From Macrobrachium rosenbergii (lineage: Eukaryota > Arthropoda > Malacostraca > Decapoda > Palaemonidae), in assembly GCF_040412425.1 (NCBI RefSeq), contig NC_089761.1, positions 21,863,644 through 21,927,643 on the forward strand: a DNA stretch of 64,000 bases, written 5' to 3'. Every line of letters starts with the position of its first letter. The first letter of the stretch is position 1. Under the pieces are notes generated by a model that was given only the letters and a program-made list of their open reading frames with translations, was not told the origin of the DNA and ran no database searches. Positions 22,837-36,110 of this stretch are shown here, piece by piece. The position numbers were made by a program, and so were the translations under genes.

Positions 22837-25800
22837 ATGGCGGCTAAAGGAAAAAATGGCCGAATCGTCAAATGGAAAGGCGAGGTTCCCTTTCCGGAAA
22901 TCCCGAACGCCAACTGCGCCTCCTTTATGTTGACCGCGATGTCCAAACATGGGGAAAATGACGCTGCCCTGGTTAGTATGGATAAGCTTTGCTGCCTTGG
23001 TGTTTTTTTTTTTTTTACTAAATTATAGGTTGGGATAAGTTGCCGAGTCTTTTCAGAAGATTCCAAGGGAGACAGGTAGAGCTATTGCTTTTTAAAAGGT
23101 TAAACCTCACTCTCGTTCACTTTGGGTCTGACAAAATTCCTTTTCATGCCTTTCTTTTCTAGGTTGGACTATATAGTTAAGGGTACTGGGCTCACCACCC
23201 CATTTGCCTTAGCATTCCAGAATGGACAGTCACATTCGTAGGATAACTAGTTCAAGATGCAATGATGCAAGCGATATAAACTGCCACCAATGCCATGATA
23301 TGGTACTGCCCATCAACTTACATTTTCAACGAACACTTTCTGTAGACCCAACTCGCCAAATTTTGGGATTCAACATAAATAACTGTCCACTGCATAACAA
23401 TGCCCTATGTATATAAAGGAAATGGACACAAAGATTCATAGTTATTTTAATAAAAACCAATGCTCCTTCGTTGATAGCTGTGCTAAGGTGGATAACATTT
23501 ATATTAATCTTTGCTTATTAGTCTGTTACTTTCCTAGTTTACGAAGGCTTGCTTCTCGGCAGGTAGATGGACAAACAGGTAAGACCTACACTTACGGTGA
23601 TGTCCGACACAACATACCCAAGATAAGAAACGGATTGACTGCTGCTGGAGTACGTCCAGGGGACAACGTCCTTTTAGGATGCAGGAATCACATCGACATG
23701 CCCGTGGCCCTGTTATCCATTATCCTCACTGAGGCCACTTGTGTTCTTGTCAATCCAGCTTCGACTAAAGGTGAGCATCGGTGAATGTTGTTTTACAATG
23801 TGCCTCTGTCTGGTCGTTGACAGGTCACTGTAACACATAGTAGCTTCTGCTTTGCTTCCTATAAACGTTTTGTAACAGTCGAGTTCGGATCTTTCACAAG
23901 CATTTAAGCTTCTCACTTTTCACTGGAAAAAATCAAACACAGCAAACCCATCCCTATCATGAGGTCAGAGCAGGTGTAAGTGCCAAAACTATTATTGATA
24001 AAGTTATAACTTTTGCCACCATCTTGAGTGTCCAATTCAATTTTTTTCTATTAATCTTTGTCGCTATTCAACTTATATCTGATCGAAGATTCTGTGTTGA
24101 AACGGGGGCCGTTGTTATTAATCAGTATAATAGACCATCTGGACCCTTATACATAATATGATTTGTCTTTACTGTATCTGCAATTAGAAATGAGGACAAA
24201 AGTACAGACACATATATGTTACAATGCTTACCTTTGCAGAGGAGCTGAAGCACATCATCAGCATAAGTGAGTCTCGCTGGGTCATAGCGCAGGACGAGAA
24301 GGTGGCACAGAAGGTGGAGGAAGCTTTCAAGGAACTGTCACCCAACACTCTTCAGCAGCTCTGGGTAATGGATAAAACTACCATACCAAGACCCTCTGTC
24401 AGTGACCTCATTTCGTCCATGGCACCTGAGCTTCAAAATAAGGTTAGGCAACTTAGATAACTATTCCAATTTTTAAAAAAAATAATACACATTGTCACAG
24501 CAGTGCTATAGTATAAACTTCTCAAGTTGTTTTAACAGTTATTTTTTTATTTGCAAAATATGCAAACCATTTTGAGATATCACAATCCTTCTGATGTAAG
24601 AATCTTTATTTATACAAGAATTTTAAGAAACAATTTTTTTTCAGACAAACATAAGCCAAAGATATAGATTAGATGTGAACTCATATGCACATATTTTGAA
24701 TTATCATCTGACATTTGGTGGGTGAAAAACTATGTTGCTACATTACACTTGAAATACATGCTTGTGACTTCCTGCAGTAGCTGAAGTTGCTCTGCACATG
24801 TGCAGACTGCTCACATTTAGACATTTGCCTTGGCCATGGTCAGTGAGAACTGTCATTTCAGAACAATAACTTTGACGCTGCCACAACTGTTGCACTGATG
24901 CCCCTCTCATCTGGCACCACAGGTCTTCCTAAATGTGTCATGCTTTCTCACCGCAACTTGATAACCACTCACATTCTAAGGGTGTAAGTAAATTCATGCC
25001 TCAGTTGTAGTCATTAGATTACCAGCGCATGCTCTTGCTCATACAAGTTGCCTTTAGCAAGGTTGAGCAAACAAGAGTAAACAATGATTAAAAAGGCGTG
25101 AGTGTTCTAATGGGCTTTATTGTAGTTAGCATTCAGAATGACTGATTATACCTGAATGGAAGCAAACGTACTAGCTATTTCCTCCCAAGAATTCTATAAA
25201 AATTTCAGTTTAATACTGTGCATATATTCTGAGACATGGACAGATCAATCAGTCAGACCTAGTTTTTTTCAGCTTTGGATTCTCTTCATCCCAGGTTTTT
25301 GGCAAGTCTCTCTCCAACGCACAGCGTCAACCTCTATAAATCAGTGTTAATAACCATCCCCATGTATCACATAATGGGTTTTAACTATGTGATGAACACG
25401 TTATTCAATGGAGGGAAAGCGGTCATTCTCCCAAAGTTTACTCCCAAGGAATATTTCCAAGCCATCGAAAACCACAAGGTCAGGTTAGAGTGCTGTTGAC
25501 GAGTGCAACAAAACGACTTAAAACTGAAATCAAATAAGAGATACAGCAACCTAATCTACTTATTAGGTGATGCCATGTGTGATATGTGGAAGTTTTCTTA
25601 GAGCTTGTATACATTATGGATTTGCTAAATACACCATTAAACATTATACAGGCAGTCACCAGTTTACAATGGGTTCCGTTCCAACACCACATTGTAAGCT
25701 GAAAATCGTTGAAAATCGTAAGAAAACCTTACTTTTAATCCTGTGGATGTCTTGAAAAGGACATAACCTGCATTTTTATTGAGTTTTTCATCAAATAAAC

Positions 25801-25992
25801 ATCCAAATTTTCACTATTCTGCCGTTTTGGAGCCATATTTCTTCCATGGTATTGGAGTTAACCCCGGAGCATGCATTGTAAACCAGGAAATAATTTTTGA
25901 TGAACATATCTGAAGAGCATCGTAAGCTCGGAACATCGTAAGCCAAGTGTTATAACCCAGGGACTGCCTGTATATATATACGTGTATATGTA

Positions 25993-26075
<83 letters not shown>

Positions 26076-29000
26076 GTGTGTGTGTAGTGTCAGTAGATCC
26101 TGAATTACCGTTTCTGTTTAAACTCCAGTTGCAGGAAGATATTGAAGTTGATTCATATCTAAAATACTCTAAACCATCTTTTCATCACCACTTCTATGTA
26201 TCTATAAATCCATAAATTTGTCACTTGATAAATTTTTTCTTTCCTCTGCATTTTCCTCTGCATTTTCCAGTTTCCTTTTAATTAGTTTTTCCAATCCAAC
26301 TTTAGCAAATTTTGAATATTTCACGATTTATCTCACAGTAATTGCAAAATGTAATTCTTATGCATCATAGATGAAGAAATATGATTCCTCAAGAACAATA
26401 ATTCCACAGGTAACCTTCTCCCCCGTCGTCCCATACATCTTGCGCTTTCTAGAAACCTCTCCCATCATGAAGAACTACGATCTTTCATCGCTCATCACGT
26501 TCCTGACAGGTTCCGAACCTGTATCAGCAAGTACGCTGAAAAACATAGCTAAAAAGGTGAGAGGTAGAGGGCTACCACTATTCAGTTCCAGTCTGTTATG
26601 AATTTATTTTGTTTAATTGTCACTTTACCTATGTAAATTGTACTATCTATGATTTATACTTAGAAATCAAATATGCACCTACTACTGATCCACAATTTTT
26701 GAAGTATATTTAAAAACACTATTGGAGTTACCCATTTGTCTTCAGTGCTATCTTATCTTCCAGTATATATTAACTTTCGCACATGAACACGGCCCAGTTT
26801 TGGTATATATTAATCCAGAATCTGATCCATCTTTCACCTGCAGAGTGGACGCATGCCTATACAAGGCTGGGGAATGAGTGAAAGTAGTGGCATAGGATGT
26901 GGTACCTCCAGTGAGACGTATAGCAGAGAAGGCTGCATCGGAAAGTTTGCGCCGTTTTTCCAAGCAAAGGTGAAAATATGTTGTGCCTAACATGACAAAC
27001 TCTTTGTTCTTCAAGGCTAGAATCAACTGGTATTCCAAAGCATATAGTGTTTCTTTAGCAATTATGAGATGAATGGAATTGTTTTTTTTTCAAGGTTATT
27101 GATCTTGAAACTGGGGAAATGTTGGGAGAAGGACAGGAAGGAGAGTTATGTTTAAGAGGACCTTCAGTCATGTTAGGTTACGCCAATAATCCCAAGGCCA
27201 CAGCCGCGACCATCGACCCTGAAGGGTGGCTCCACACGGGTGACCTTATGTACTTCGATGAAGAGGACAGCTTTTACATCACGGGGAGGATCAAGGACCT
27301 TATCAAGGTCAAAGGATATCAGGTGAGATATCATCTGCAGTGTAGAGTCCTCTGATTTTATTTTTTTTAAAGAAATTTTGAAGTAAGGTACCTATTAAAA
27401 TGTAAGGATTACGGGGCTGCACTTTACTCAACAAATTCTCTTTAAACATAATTGCAGTGTAACAATATATAATTCTTTGATAGGCTAATACTAAGGCCCA
27501 TCACTTTTGCAAATTAGTTTGGAATGCTATGTTTTAAATCATGTGTCTGCGGATATGCTGGGAGTGTATTTTAAGAATGGCTGAACTGGCTCTCGTGGCA
27601 TTAGAACGATATACAGTGGCACCTCGACTTAACGGACCTCAACTTAATAGATTTCCTTACTTAGTGGACTCGCTGGAGTATGCTAAATAAAATAAAATGA
27701 TTTTAACTCAGTGGAAACTCCAGTAAGTATGATAGGGTTATGGGATGGTGGACTGTGTGTGCCCGAGCAGACGGCTTCTTGTCACGAGTGGCTAATCCAC
27801 TAAGTACGCTAGGGGTATCGGACACACGACCAAAGACTTTCCTGTTTGAGCTTCTGAAGATGGACAGTGAACGAACGAAAGTGGGTATGCGTATGTCGGT
27901 GGACAATGAAAGAACACGCACACGCACGACAAAACTTTCCTCTTTGTCCCTGTGAGGGTGGAAGGTCAACAAACGCAAGCACACACACACGACTTAAGAT
28001 TTCCTGTTTGAGCCTGTGACCGTGGGTCCTTTGTTTCCAAGGTAACTGACCCAGCATGCCCGACTGTTTGTATGCTTCATTCGGCCAGCTGTCTGCCCAG
28101 TGATGAAACTGTGTTCTGTTATCAACACGACCTTTTTCTATTTGCATTTGAAAGAAAGCATGTGCGGTTATTTATCTTGTAAAATGTCTTACTAAAATGT
28201 ACAATATGATGACATAATTTAATGAACTTATAGTACAATGATATATTTATGCATAATTTTTTAAGTGAGAGCATCACTCTGTTCTTCTCACAGTTACGTG
28301 GCTAGAAATGCTGACATAACTGGTTAAATAAAGTGCAACTGCATGCAATCACTACAACAGTGATGCAAAAGTATTGTTGTACTGTATGTACAGTAATTTT
28401 TTTCTGCCTATGTGAGCTTGTTTTGGTACGTAGACCTCTCTCTCCCACATTATTTTTATTGACTGAGGTAGTTAGCGCAGTACAGCACTTGCTGTCCTTA
28501 ATGCAATAGAGTATTGTAGTGTTCAACATTTTTCAGTGTTTGCGTGTGTACAAGATACTCGCACAGTAAACATCGCGTTAGGATGAGCTATGCACTTAAA
28601 TGCGTTTGCTTGCCTTTTGTATGATCTCTTTCTCTCTTTAATAAAGGATCTGGGGTTATTCTTAAAAAGTCACAATGTTCTTTTTATATATTGTATAGGA
28701 TTTGTATCCAGTATTCTACTATACACACATATCTTACAAGCATAAGCAGGTACAGTTATGGACACCTATACGTATTTAAAAGCAAATGATTTTGCAGATA
28801 TCTCTGTGAATTCGAGTGATACGTAATTCTGTATTTAAAATTGAATGATAATTATAAAATACTGGTTAGGATAGGCTGTAAAGTGCTGTTTATGGAAATA
28901 CACTACACTATAAGGCTAAGCTATGTGAGTTGGCCCCATGGTACCCGATCATGTAGGTCATGGCCAGTCTTCGTTACTTAGCAGATTTCTTTACTTAGCG

Positions 29001-29824
29001 GATTTCGTTACTTACGTTGAGGTGTCACTGTACTTATAACTGTCCTGATATGATTAACATTCGGGGAAAATTCGGTTCGGATTTGACGATTTGTTGCAAT
29101 GCAAACTATCAGCTTTGAAGTGATTTCTCCCAAAATTTAATCATCACGGTTAAAGTACATATTCCAAAGTAGAGTTAGTTCTTCCACACCATACTTGTTT
29201 CCATAACACAATAATATGAAAATGAACAAAGCTCTTACCTTATGGCTATGTATAATTGTTGCTAATGTATTTAACAGCGAAGAGAACTCAGACACGAAAG
29301 CTAAGAATGGGAAGCTCAGACTGGTAATTTCTGCCGTTCCAGGTCGCTCCGGCAGAGCTCGAGAACATCATCAAGAAAATGGAAGGCGTGAGAGATGTAG
29401 CTGTGGCGGGGATACCCGACGACCGCTTAGGCGAAGTCCCAAGGGCCTGGGTTGTGCCAACGACTGACGTTGTCTTAGATAAGAAGGCTATTATTGAGAA
29501 CGTTGCAGGTACTGACGAATTGAGAGTTTATACATCCACTTTTTTTTGTTGTTGTTGTTGTTGTTAGCAGTGTAGACAATTTCCAGTCTTGCCTCGTTGT
29601 ATTTTTTGTTATTTCATATTACAAAATGTTTATCTTCTATATGATTCGCGGTAGCGATTATTTGAAGAGTCCTATTTCTTCACCCAGCCCAAGTGATGCC
29701 CTACAAGCAACTGGCCGGAGGAGTCGAGGTCGTCTATTCCATCCCGAGGAACCACATTGGCAAGGTGCTCCGGAGGCAGCTCCGAAAGTCTTACGAGGAT
29801 AAACCCAAAAAGTCTAAGCTGTGA
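22837..29824 (+). CDS. Peroxisomal acyl-CoA synthetase (4CL/luciferase-like), copy B
   Basis: Tandem duplicate of copy A with identical exon lengths and phases; predicted 551 aa. Coding exons: 22837-22971, 23563-23770, 24240-24442, 24862-24983, 25295-25478, 26410-26556, 26844-26969, 27095-27322, 29343-29508, 29688-29824. Like copy A it has GWGMSE, HTGD, NHIGK and a C-terminal SKL. Difference of note: in the P-loop the Gly after the conserved Lys is Cys (codon TGT at 24934-24936, residue 207), which could weaken ATP binding. The 3' UTR is split by a ~5.9 kb transposon beginning 222 bases after the stop. The start exon follows a splice acceptor, as in copy A. Every exon is open with conserved splice sites, so I call it a gene, but activity is uncertain. 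Confidence 0.91.
25649..25970. mobile_element. 322-base mariner/Tigger-type MITE in copy B intron 6
   Basis: Left end CAGGCAGTCACC, right end GGGACTGCCTG (inverted), flanked by TA on both sides. No coding capacity. It sits at the edge of a (TA)n tract; copy A has the corresponding (TA)n without the element. Confidence 0.75.
25971..26088. repeat. Compound (TA)n(GT)n, copy B intron 6
   Basis: TA tract passing into GT directly after the MITE. Confidence 0.95.
27614..29030. mobile_element. Non-autonomous pogo/Tigger-like element in copy B intron 9
   Basis: Counterpart of the copy A element. Left end CAGTGGCACCTCG after TA, right end GTGTCACTG before TA, so the TA target duplication is intact. 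It is shorter than in A mainly because the (CA)n and (CT)n tracts are reduced or absent. It was inherited through the duplication, not independently inserted. Confidence 0.75.
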
Positions 29825-30046
29825 ATCGGTTGCGAAGGAGGAATGTCCCTTACCGTTTTGAATAACTTCTTGCAACAACGACGCTTATTTGTAAAATGAA
29901 CTTAAGCAATCTACAGAGGGGTTTCCCGTAATAATAGTAAAAATGGTAGCAATCAAGACGATAACGTATGAATAGCAAACTGCCTTCATATCCTGTATAA
30001 GTATAGCAAAAAACCATCGTTTGCCTAACTACAGTTTTCCTTTTCT

Positions 30047-30200
30047 TAGTGCAGCAGATTGCTGTAAAAATCGTTCAGATAGTGAAATAAGCATGAAATT
30101 TGGCACAAAACATTCCTAAGACTACGCTCTCTTAGAAAAAGGGCGCTGGCCACCTGAAAATCCAAGATGGCGGCTATTTTTCAAAATGGCCACCATCTAT
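30047..30200. repeat. Left terminal inverted repeat of the transposon
   Basis: Begins TAGTGCAGCAG. It shares with the reverse complement of the right end the blocks CGTTCAGATAGTGAAA, AAGCATGAAATTT, GGGCGCTGGCCAC and an ATGGCGGC-rich stretch, in the same order, with small indels between them. Confidence 0.85.
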
Positions 30201-30664
30201 GTTAGATTCACTGGTTTGGAGCATCTATTGGATGGAATATGCCAGTTTTTTTAAACCTCGACTTTTGGTTATAAAATGTTCCATACCACATTTATTGAAA
30301 ACCCTTATAAATGAATTGTAACCAAGATGGGTACAAATGGTTTGCCATAAAAGTTTCTATCCACAGCTGCTAGCGATCATGAAGACCAGCCTGTTTTTAT
30401 TTAATGGGTATATTCATGTGATCCAGACAGTTTAACTAATATGCTATTTTCAACTGAAATAGTAATGGTATGGTCACATACAACATTGTGTCTAAGACTG
30501 TAACCATAAAAGAAAGAAAGAGAAATGGACTAAGCACCCACCAATCTATGTATAGGTCTCTCAACCTACACCTTTGAAAAATTCGAGAGATAAGAAGGTA
30601 GGCATAGCATGACGCGTTGGATGCTCAAGCTAGATTATCTACTGAAGAGAGGCAATATTTATCT

Positions 30665-33600
30665 AGACTTCACATTTGCAAGTGCACAGAGCTGTGCAGG
30701 AAGACCAACTTGTAGCACTTGCACCTTTCCCGACAGCCTGCTTTGCATCCACATTTTGGTAAGCTGTTGGCAACTCTTAGCTAAGGGCAAAGTTGGTTGT
30801 CAGGGACTTGCCATGCTTCACACCAGACTTTTGCCATCCCCACTCAGCAGGGTTCTCTGGCTGTGGCTGACACTGGGTGGCCTGCCCCCACACAACCAGC
30901 CTGAGTCGCAGCACGCGGTGTGTTGGAGGGAGAGCTCCTGGTTGGTGGAATGGCCTCCATATGCCTTTGTTTTCTGGCAAACATATCAAGTCTAGCCTCA
31001 TCCACAGTGCCAGCAGTGCTGGATCTCATACATAAGTATGACAAACCTCTCCAGGACCTTCAGGTCCTCTTCCCACTCTGAGAGGAGGTAGTGACTCAGT
31101 TTGGAGAACACAGTGAGGCCTCTGGAAAGATGTTCCATGTCTGCCAGGCGGTCTGCCCACTGCTCGGAAGGCTGACACTGTATCACAACCTGTGAACGCA
31201 TGGAAGAAGGCATGCCATTCACCTTCTCCTGGCCCAGAGAGTTGCACAGGTCATGCACTGCAATCCAGCGCAGGCTCTGGCCTTGGCCAAATGCTACCCC
31301 ATAGCTTCTCTAGCCCTAGATTGTGGAGGTGGAGAAAGCACTGGCTGCTTGACAAAACATCTGTGTCATTTGCTTTAACCGTGATGGTCTTGGCTCCATG
31401 TTCTGTGGCATATTTGGCATGGAGAAAGATGCGGGTAATCAGCTTCCTCGTGTGAGCACTTTTCCAGTCCCTGAAGAGCTAGCCTCATGAGTGCTGAGGA
31501 CAGCAGACCCTTTCGTGCAATGACAACATTTGTGGCAGACATCTGGGCAACTTGTCTGCCAGGAACTGGAACAACTCTGTCTTGTTGGCATCGTGTCTTG
31601 GAAATTGCGCCAGTTGGATGGAATTGTGTTCTTGTCTGTCTGCGCCTTCCTCCTTGACGTTGGAGCCTGGTCTCAGCTTTGAGGCTGGATGTATTTATCA
31701 TCAAATACAAGATGTGATGATGTGTACTTGCTGCTATAGGATTGTATCACAGGCAAGAAGTCATAAAGTGCATAGCCCTCAAGGTCTTTCCTTTCTTTGG
31801 TGACAGGCATGGACCAAGCTGATCCATCTACAATGAGGACATCAGTCTTTGGTTCTTTGTCTTCTAGTGTAACATGACTCTCCAGGACCAAAGGTCAGCT
31901 GGACTTCTGACATGTGTACAGCCTACCTACCTCTCACTAAGGAAGCTGGGAATGTTTGATTCTCGTGCTGGAAGAATTCCTGCAGATCCACATTCACAGC
32001 TCCTGACAGGATATAAATAGCTTTGAGAAAAGCTGGCAATCCTCCTTCAGAAGTTTCTGCTTTGACTGTTCTACAGGAGCAGCTTCTTGCCTGAAGAAAG
32101 TCAGTTCTGTTCTTCTTTATCGGCTCATGAAAGAGGAGACACTGCATTGTTTGCCAAAGTCTGAAAACTTCTGAAATTTATTGCTAGCCTCTGTCAAGGT
32201 GTGTCTGTAGAAGTTCTGCTACAGGCTGGGGTGGGCAATGTCTTTGTTGTCAATGGAATACAGATCTGGCTCTCTTCCTGAAAAGGACTTCCCAAGTGTT
32301 GCAAAGCTGACAGCTTGCTGACTCTCCAGAATGTCTTCTACGCATGAGGTGTTTGTTCATGGTGTGTTGTCTGCTCATTAGACTCCTTACTGTGAACCTC
32401 TGTTTCGTATGCAGACACCAAGCGGATGATCTCTGGGCCAGCACCATCCATCTTCTGGAGTGCTGACGGATCTTCCAGTCAGCCCAATGGCTCCGCCATG
32501 CACTTTATAAGGCATTGGTCTGCTCATGAGCTTGGTCACAAGAGTATTGCTGAGAACTGGCGACTGGTCTTGTGCACAACAAAGTTGCCAGCCATGAACT
32601 CCTTGTGCAACTCTGGGTGTGAACTCTCTAGGTAAGCATGTCCCTGAGGTGAATAGGCAGCTAACGAGCATAGTTTGTATTATTGTTGGAAAGAAGTAGG
32701 GTATCCAGCTCATGCAGTACAACGTGGGGACAAATTGGCCTCACGGAAGGACCTGATCAGTAGGAATATCACAAGTTCCGCAGACAACACCATGTGCCAG
32801 AAGTGGAACTGTGGACTCTGCTGTCTTCGAAGGTCACACCACTCCTCAAACTCTAATGCCTGCTCATTGTTGTTTGCTTTTCTCCAGCACAGTAGTCAGT
32901 GTATGCTGTCCTCAGGAGTTTGTACAAACTAGAGGCTGTAACCTGGTGCATCTGCGCGTGTCCTGGTTACACTTGCAGCTAACAGGAAGGTTTCTGCAGT
33001 TTCAGATGAAGCAACTCCTGCCTCACCAGGCTCCCCTGTCAACCCTGCCATGAAGAAAGTACCAGAGATGTCATTGCTGCCCATCTCAATGTGCGAACCA
33101 CCAAACATTTGCAGATACTTGTCTTCGCCATACTGATCAGGCCTGCCACTGCACCTGCTGCTACGGCATAGATTGGCTGATCGGCTGTGATTATGGGTAT
33201 CTGGCCAGAGGTTCAGAAAATCAGTGACATCCTGCACTTTTTCTGCATCACGTGTTTGATAAGTAGCAACAGAATGAGCCTGATCACGCAGGAGGGAAGC
33301 AATGAAGTTATGGTTACTTCAAATTCTGGGCCTTCTCTTCATTGAAGCGTGATGAGCTGACCCGTCAGATTCACTGCATCATCTATTTCCTGGGTGACTA
33401 TGACCTTGTCTAGCCACTGATACTCAGTGGCTGTGGCCCCAAGATATCTGTGGGTGGCTTTGGTATTGCAGTGTTTGGTGGCACAGGGTTCTTTGTTTGA
33501 AAGGAAGCTGGTGAGATGTTTGTGGAGAATGTGTCCGGCAATTCAGGCACCGACCTCACTTTCTCAGGTGCAAACTTTAGTTGCTGTCTTTTCCTGTCCA

Positions 33601-35000
33601 GTGTTCTCCTTGGTGGGGTGCTGAAATATGGAGATGCTAGTTCCATGGAAGGAGGTAGTGGCAGTGGTTGCAGATGGGTTGTGGTTGATGTTGTCCATCA
33701 CTGCAGTGGTGAACAACCCTTTTCGCAGTACTGGGGACAGACCACACCCTCCTCCACATTTGCTAACTGTGGCATCTCCTAACTGTGCAGAGACCTCCAG
33801 TACTCTGTCATAAGAGATACTGAGGCCATACTGATGTAGCATTTCAACCAGGTTTCTCTTCCTGGTTTTGCATAGACTGAGAGTCCCATGCAGACTGGGA
33901 ATGGTGTTTCTCTGTCTTTGGAGTGTCTATGAGTTGTTGCTCCTCTTTGTATCGGGGAGTAGCAGTTGAACTGCATGAGCTGTGCAATGGCCTGGTCTGA
34001 CTTTGATGCTCCAAATCGTAACTGTGACTTGATGTCAGCCCCATGCTCAACCATCCTACAAACTGGAGCAGGGAGAGGAGGCACAGAATTTCGTACACAA
34101 GCCTCAGAAAATGCCCATCAAACCGTGACTGATGATCAAGTATAGACTTTCTGAGAATATTTGCTGCTTTAGCAATGATAACTGCCTCTGAAAGATCAGA
34201 TGATTGAGCAAATGTTTTTCCCACATCCTTTTGAAATGCAAGTAATACATCTCTGCCAGATTTATGAGCCTCAAGTTCTGGAATTTCTGCCAGAAGTTTG
34301 TCTTTGAGTCTCGTGGAATTTACACTTGGTGACTCTACACCTAATTGTTCCAGACGTTGTTGGTAGAGGTGGCAAATATCTGCCAGCCGAAATGTGACTG
34401 GATCATGTGTTTTCAACAATGTATGTCATCAGTTCTGACAGAACTAGTGGATACACATCTGATTCTGACTCAGTGCTACCTTGGTCTTTCTCAAGGCTCC
34501 TCAGGTAGGACCTTTTCTGTTGTAGAGGCACAAAGACAGGCATGGTGATACTTTAAACTCCTGTGCAATGACATCCCCACCAGTCAACTTAGCAAGGAGC
34601 TTGCCATCACTAAGTATCTGCACATTCACGCAATTTCAAGTCAAGGCCTTAGTACTAGCCTGTCTGAGATCAGATGCAGGTGCCACTTTCTCACAGAAAA
34701 TGCAAACTTCATTGTCATGACTGGTTCGGCGCAGTTTTGCACGACTAGTCTCAGTGTTGCTGGTCTGGTCATTGATTGTCGCTTGCACGGTCCAGTTTAG
34801 TGTTGTTAAACAACAAGCGACAGTTCACATGGTATTTTTTGCATTTTTTCCTGAGAGTGGCCTCTATGCCATCACCTTCATCCAGCCTTGCTGGATCCAT
34901 TATCAGTGGCATTTCATTAATTTCACTGAACATGGGAATGTTCTTGCCAGCATTGTGTACCCATCATGGTCTAGGACATGATGACTTGGAGGTGATGTCA
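30665..35000 (-). pseudogene. Decayed transposase gene with XPG/FEN1-like nuclease motifs
   Basis: Frame-shifted minus-strand coding remnants in N-to-C order. About 34.9-34.6 kb: a zinc-binding-like start with KKCKKYHVNCRLLFNNTK, then CIFCEK and KYHHAC. 34419-34090: a long open piece beginning MLKTHDPVTF. 33.9-33.6 kb: GLFTTAVMDNINHNP then SFHGTSISIFQHP. 32.7-32.3 kb: HGGAIGLT and RRWM. 31.9-31.4 kb: VLIVDGSAW, SHLVFDDK, EKCSHEEAD. 31.26-31.1 kb: AFTGCDTVSAFR. 30.76-30.67 kb: CGCKAGCRERCKC and CTALCTCKC. The acidic set DGS / EEAD / GCDT parallels the N- and I-region acidic residues of FEN1/XPG nucleases. Many stops and frameshifts; not functional here. No restored protein is offered. Confidence 0.7.
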
Positions 35001-35824
35001 AGTGCTCACCTCTTTTGTCCTTCTGACAAAGACAACACAAACTCCAGTTTGTTTTTCTACTGCTCAATATTGATTGGCATCACATTCTGCCATGATTTCA
35101 CTTTTGATTAAGGCCGAGGGTTATCCTTTTACCACCTTAAACAAAGCACACATTCCTGTATGGGATTCAACTAGGTTCGGCCTCTCCTACACCTAGCCCG
35201 ATCATTCATCCAGTGCCATTTAAGTCCCGTGTGATCTGTACACCATCCGGGTAAGTACATGAACCATCATGTACAGCCCCATACCCTTGGCTCGGCTCTC
35301 CCAAGCGCTGGCACATCCTGTCTATTCAGGTGCGGCTATCTAACTATAGCTGGTCTGGGGCTGTTAGAAAGCATCGGGGACACTAAACTAAACTATACTA
35401 CAACTACTAGTCTAAGACTACAGGATTAGTAAAGCTGGATTAGCTGGCACTGAACCCCATGCTGAGTTACAGCAGTGATGTCACCAGTGTGCCCTGGTTT
35501 GTGTGCAGACATACACACTTTTACATTTATTAATTTTCCTTCAAAATTGATGAGTTATTCGAAAGAGATGGCCTCATTAGGATCTAAAACCACAGAAACC
35601 AAGATCCATGCTTAAAACGATAATTGTTGAACGGGCATTATTTCTCATTATAATTATTGTTTCTATTTTTCTGGCAGCCATATAGCCCCCATATTTAAAG
35701 GTAAACTGTACTGGGAAGCTACAGAAACATAATATTCACAAGAAATAGTATGGAAGAGCTTTACCATATTGCAGAAGCAAATACATGCCATTCTAGTGAA
35801 AAATTAGCCAAAATCTGTCGATAC

Positions 35825-35979
35825 TGGCCGCCATCTGGAATTTGGCCGCCATATTAAATTTTTTGCGTGGCCAGCGCCCCTTCTGATAGAGGGAACTTTA
35901 AAGAGCACTTGTGCAAAATTTCATGCTTGTTTCACTATCTGAACGATTCTTATGAAATATGCAACTATCTGCTGCACTA
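35825..35979. repeat. Right terminal inverted repeat of the transposon
   Basis: Ends CTGCTGCACTA. Read on the minus strand it mirrors the left end block by block (CGTTCAGATAGTGAAA, AAGCATGAAATTT, GGCGCTGGCCAC, ATGGCGGCC). Flanked on the right by the TCT target duplicate. Confidence 0.85.
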
Positions 35980-36110
35980 TCTTACCAATTAATGAGACAT
36001 TGTATATTTATTTCCCTAAAATAACCACAAACAGATATTTTCCAGTAAGAATGGGCGTACTGTTTGAATATAAAATATGCATTATGAGTTCAGGTCAAGC
36101 AATAAATTTA

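Larger units (their letters stand above)
30047..35979 (-). mobile_element. Academ-like DNA transposon inserted in the copy B 3' UTR
   Basis: A 5,933-base insertion with long imperfect terminal inverted repeats (outermost bases TAGTGCAGCAG on both ends), flanked by TCT at 30044-30046 and 35980-35982. The same site in copy A (around 18607-18620) is uninterrupted and has a single TCT, so this is a true insertion with a 3-bp target duplication. Internal sequence on the minus strand is a decayed gene with an XPG/FEN1-type nuclease motif set and a Cys-rich C-terminus. A 3-bp duplication, an XPG-like nuclease and a Cys-rich zinc-binding tail fit what is described for the Academ superfamily; assignment is by motif recall, not by a search. 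Stops and frameshifts make this copy inactive. Confidence 0.72.

Noticed and set aside
31192..31803. Plus-strand frames inside the transposon
   Set aside because: They are antisense to the recognisable XPG-like motifs on the minus strand and carry no recognisable motif themselves.
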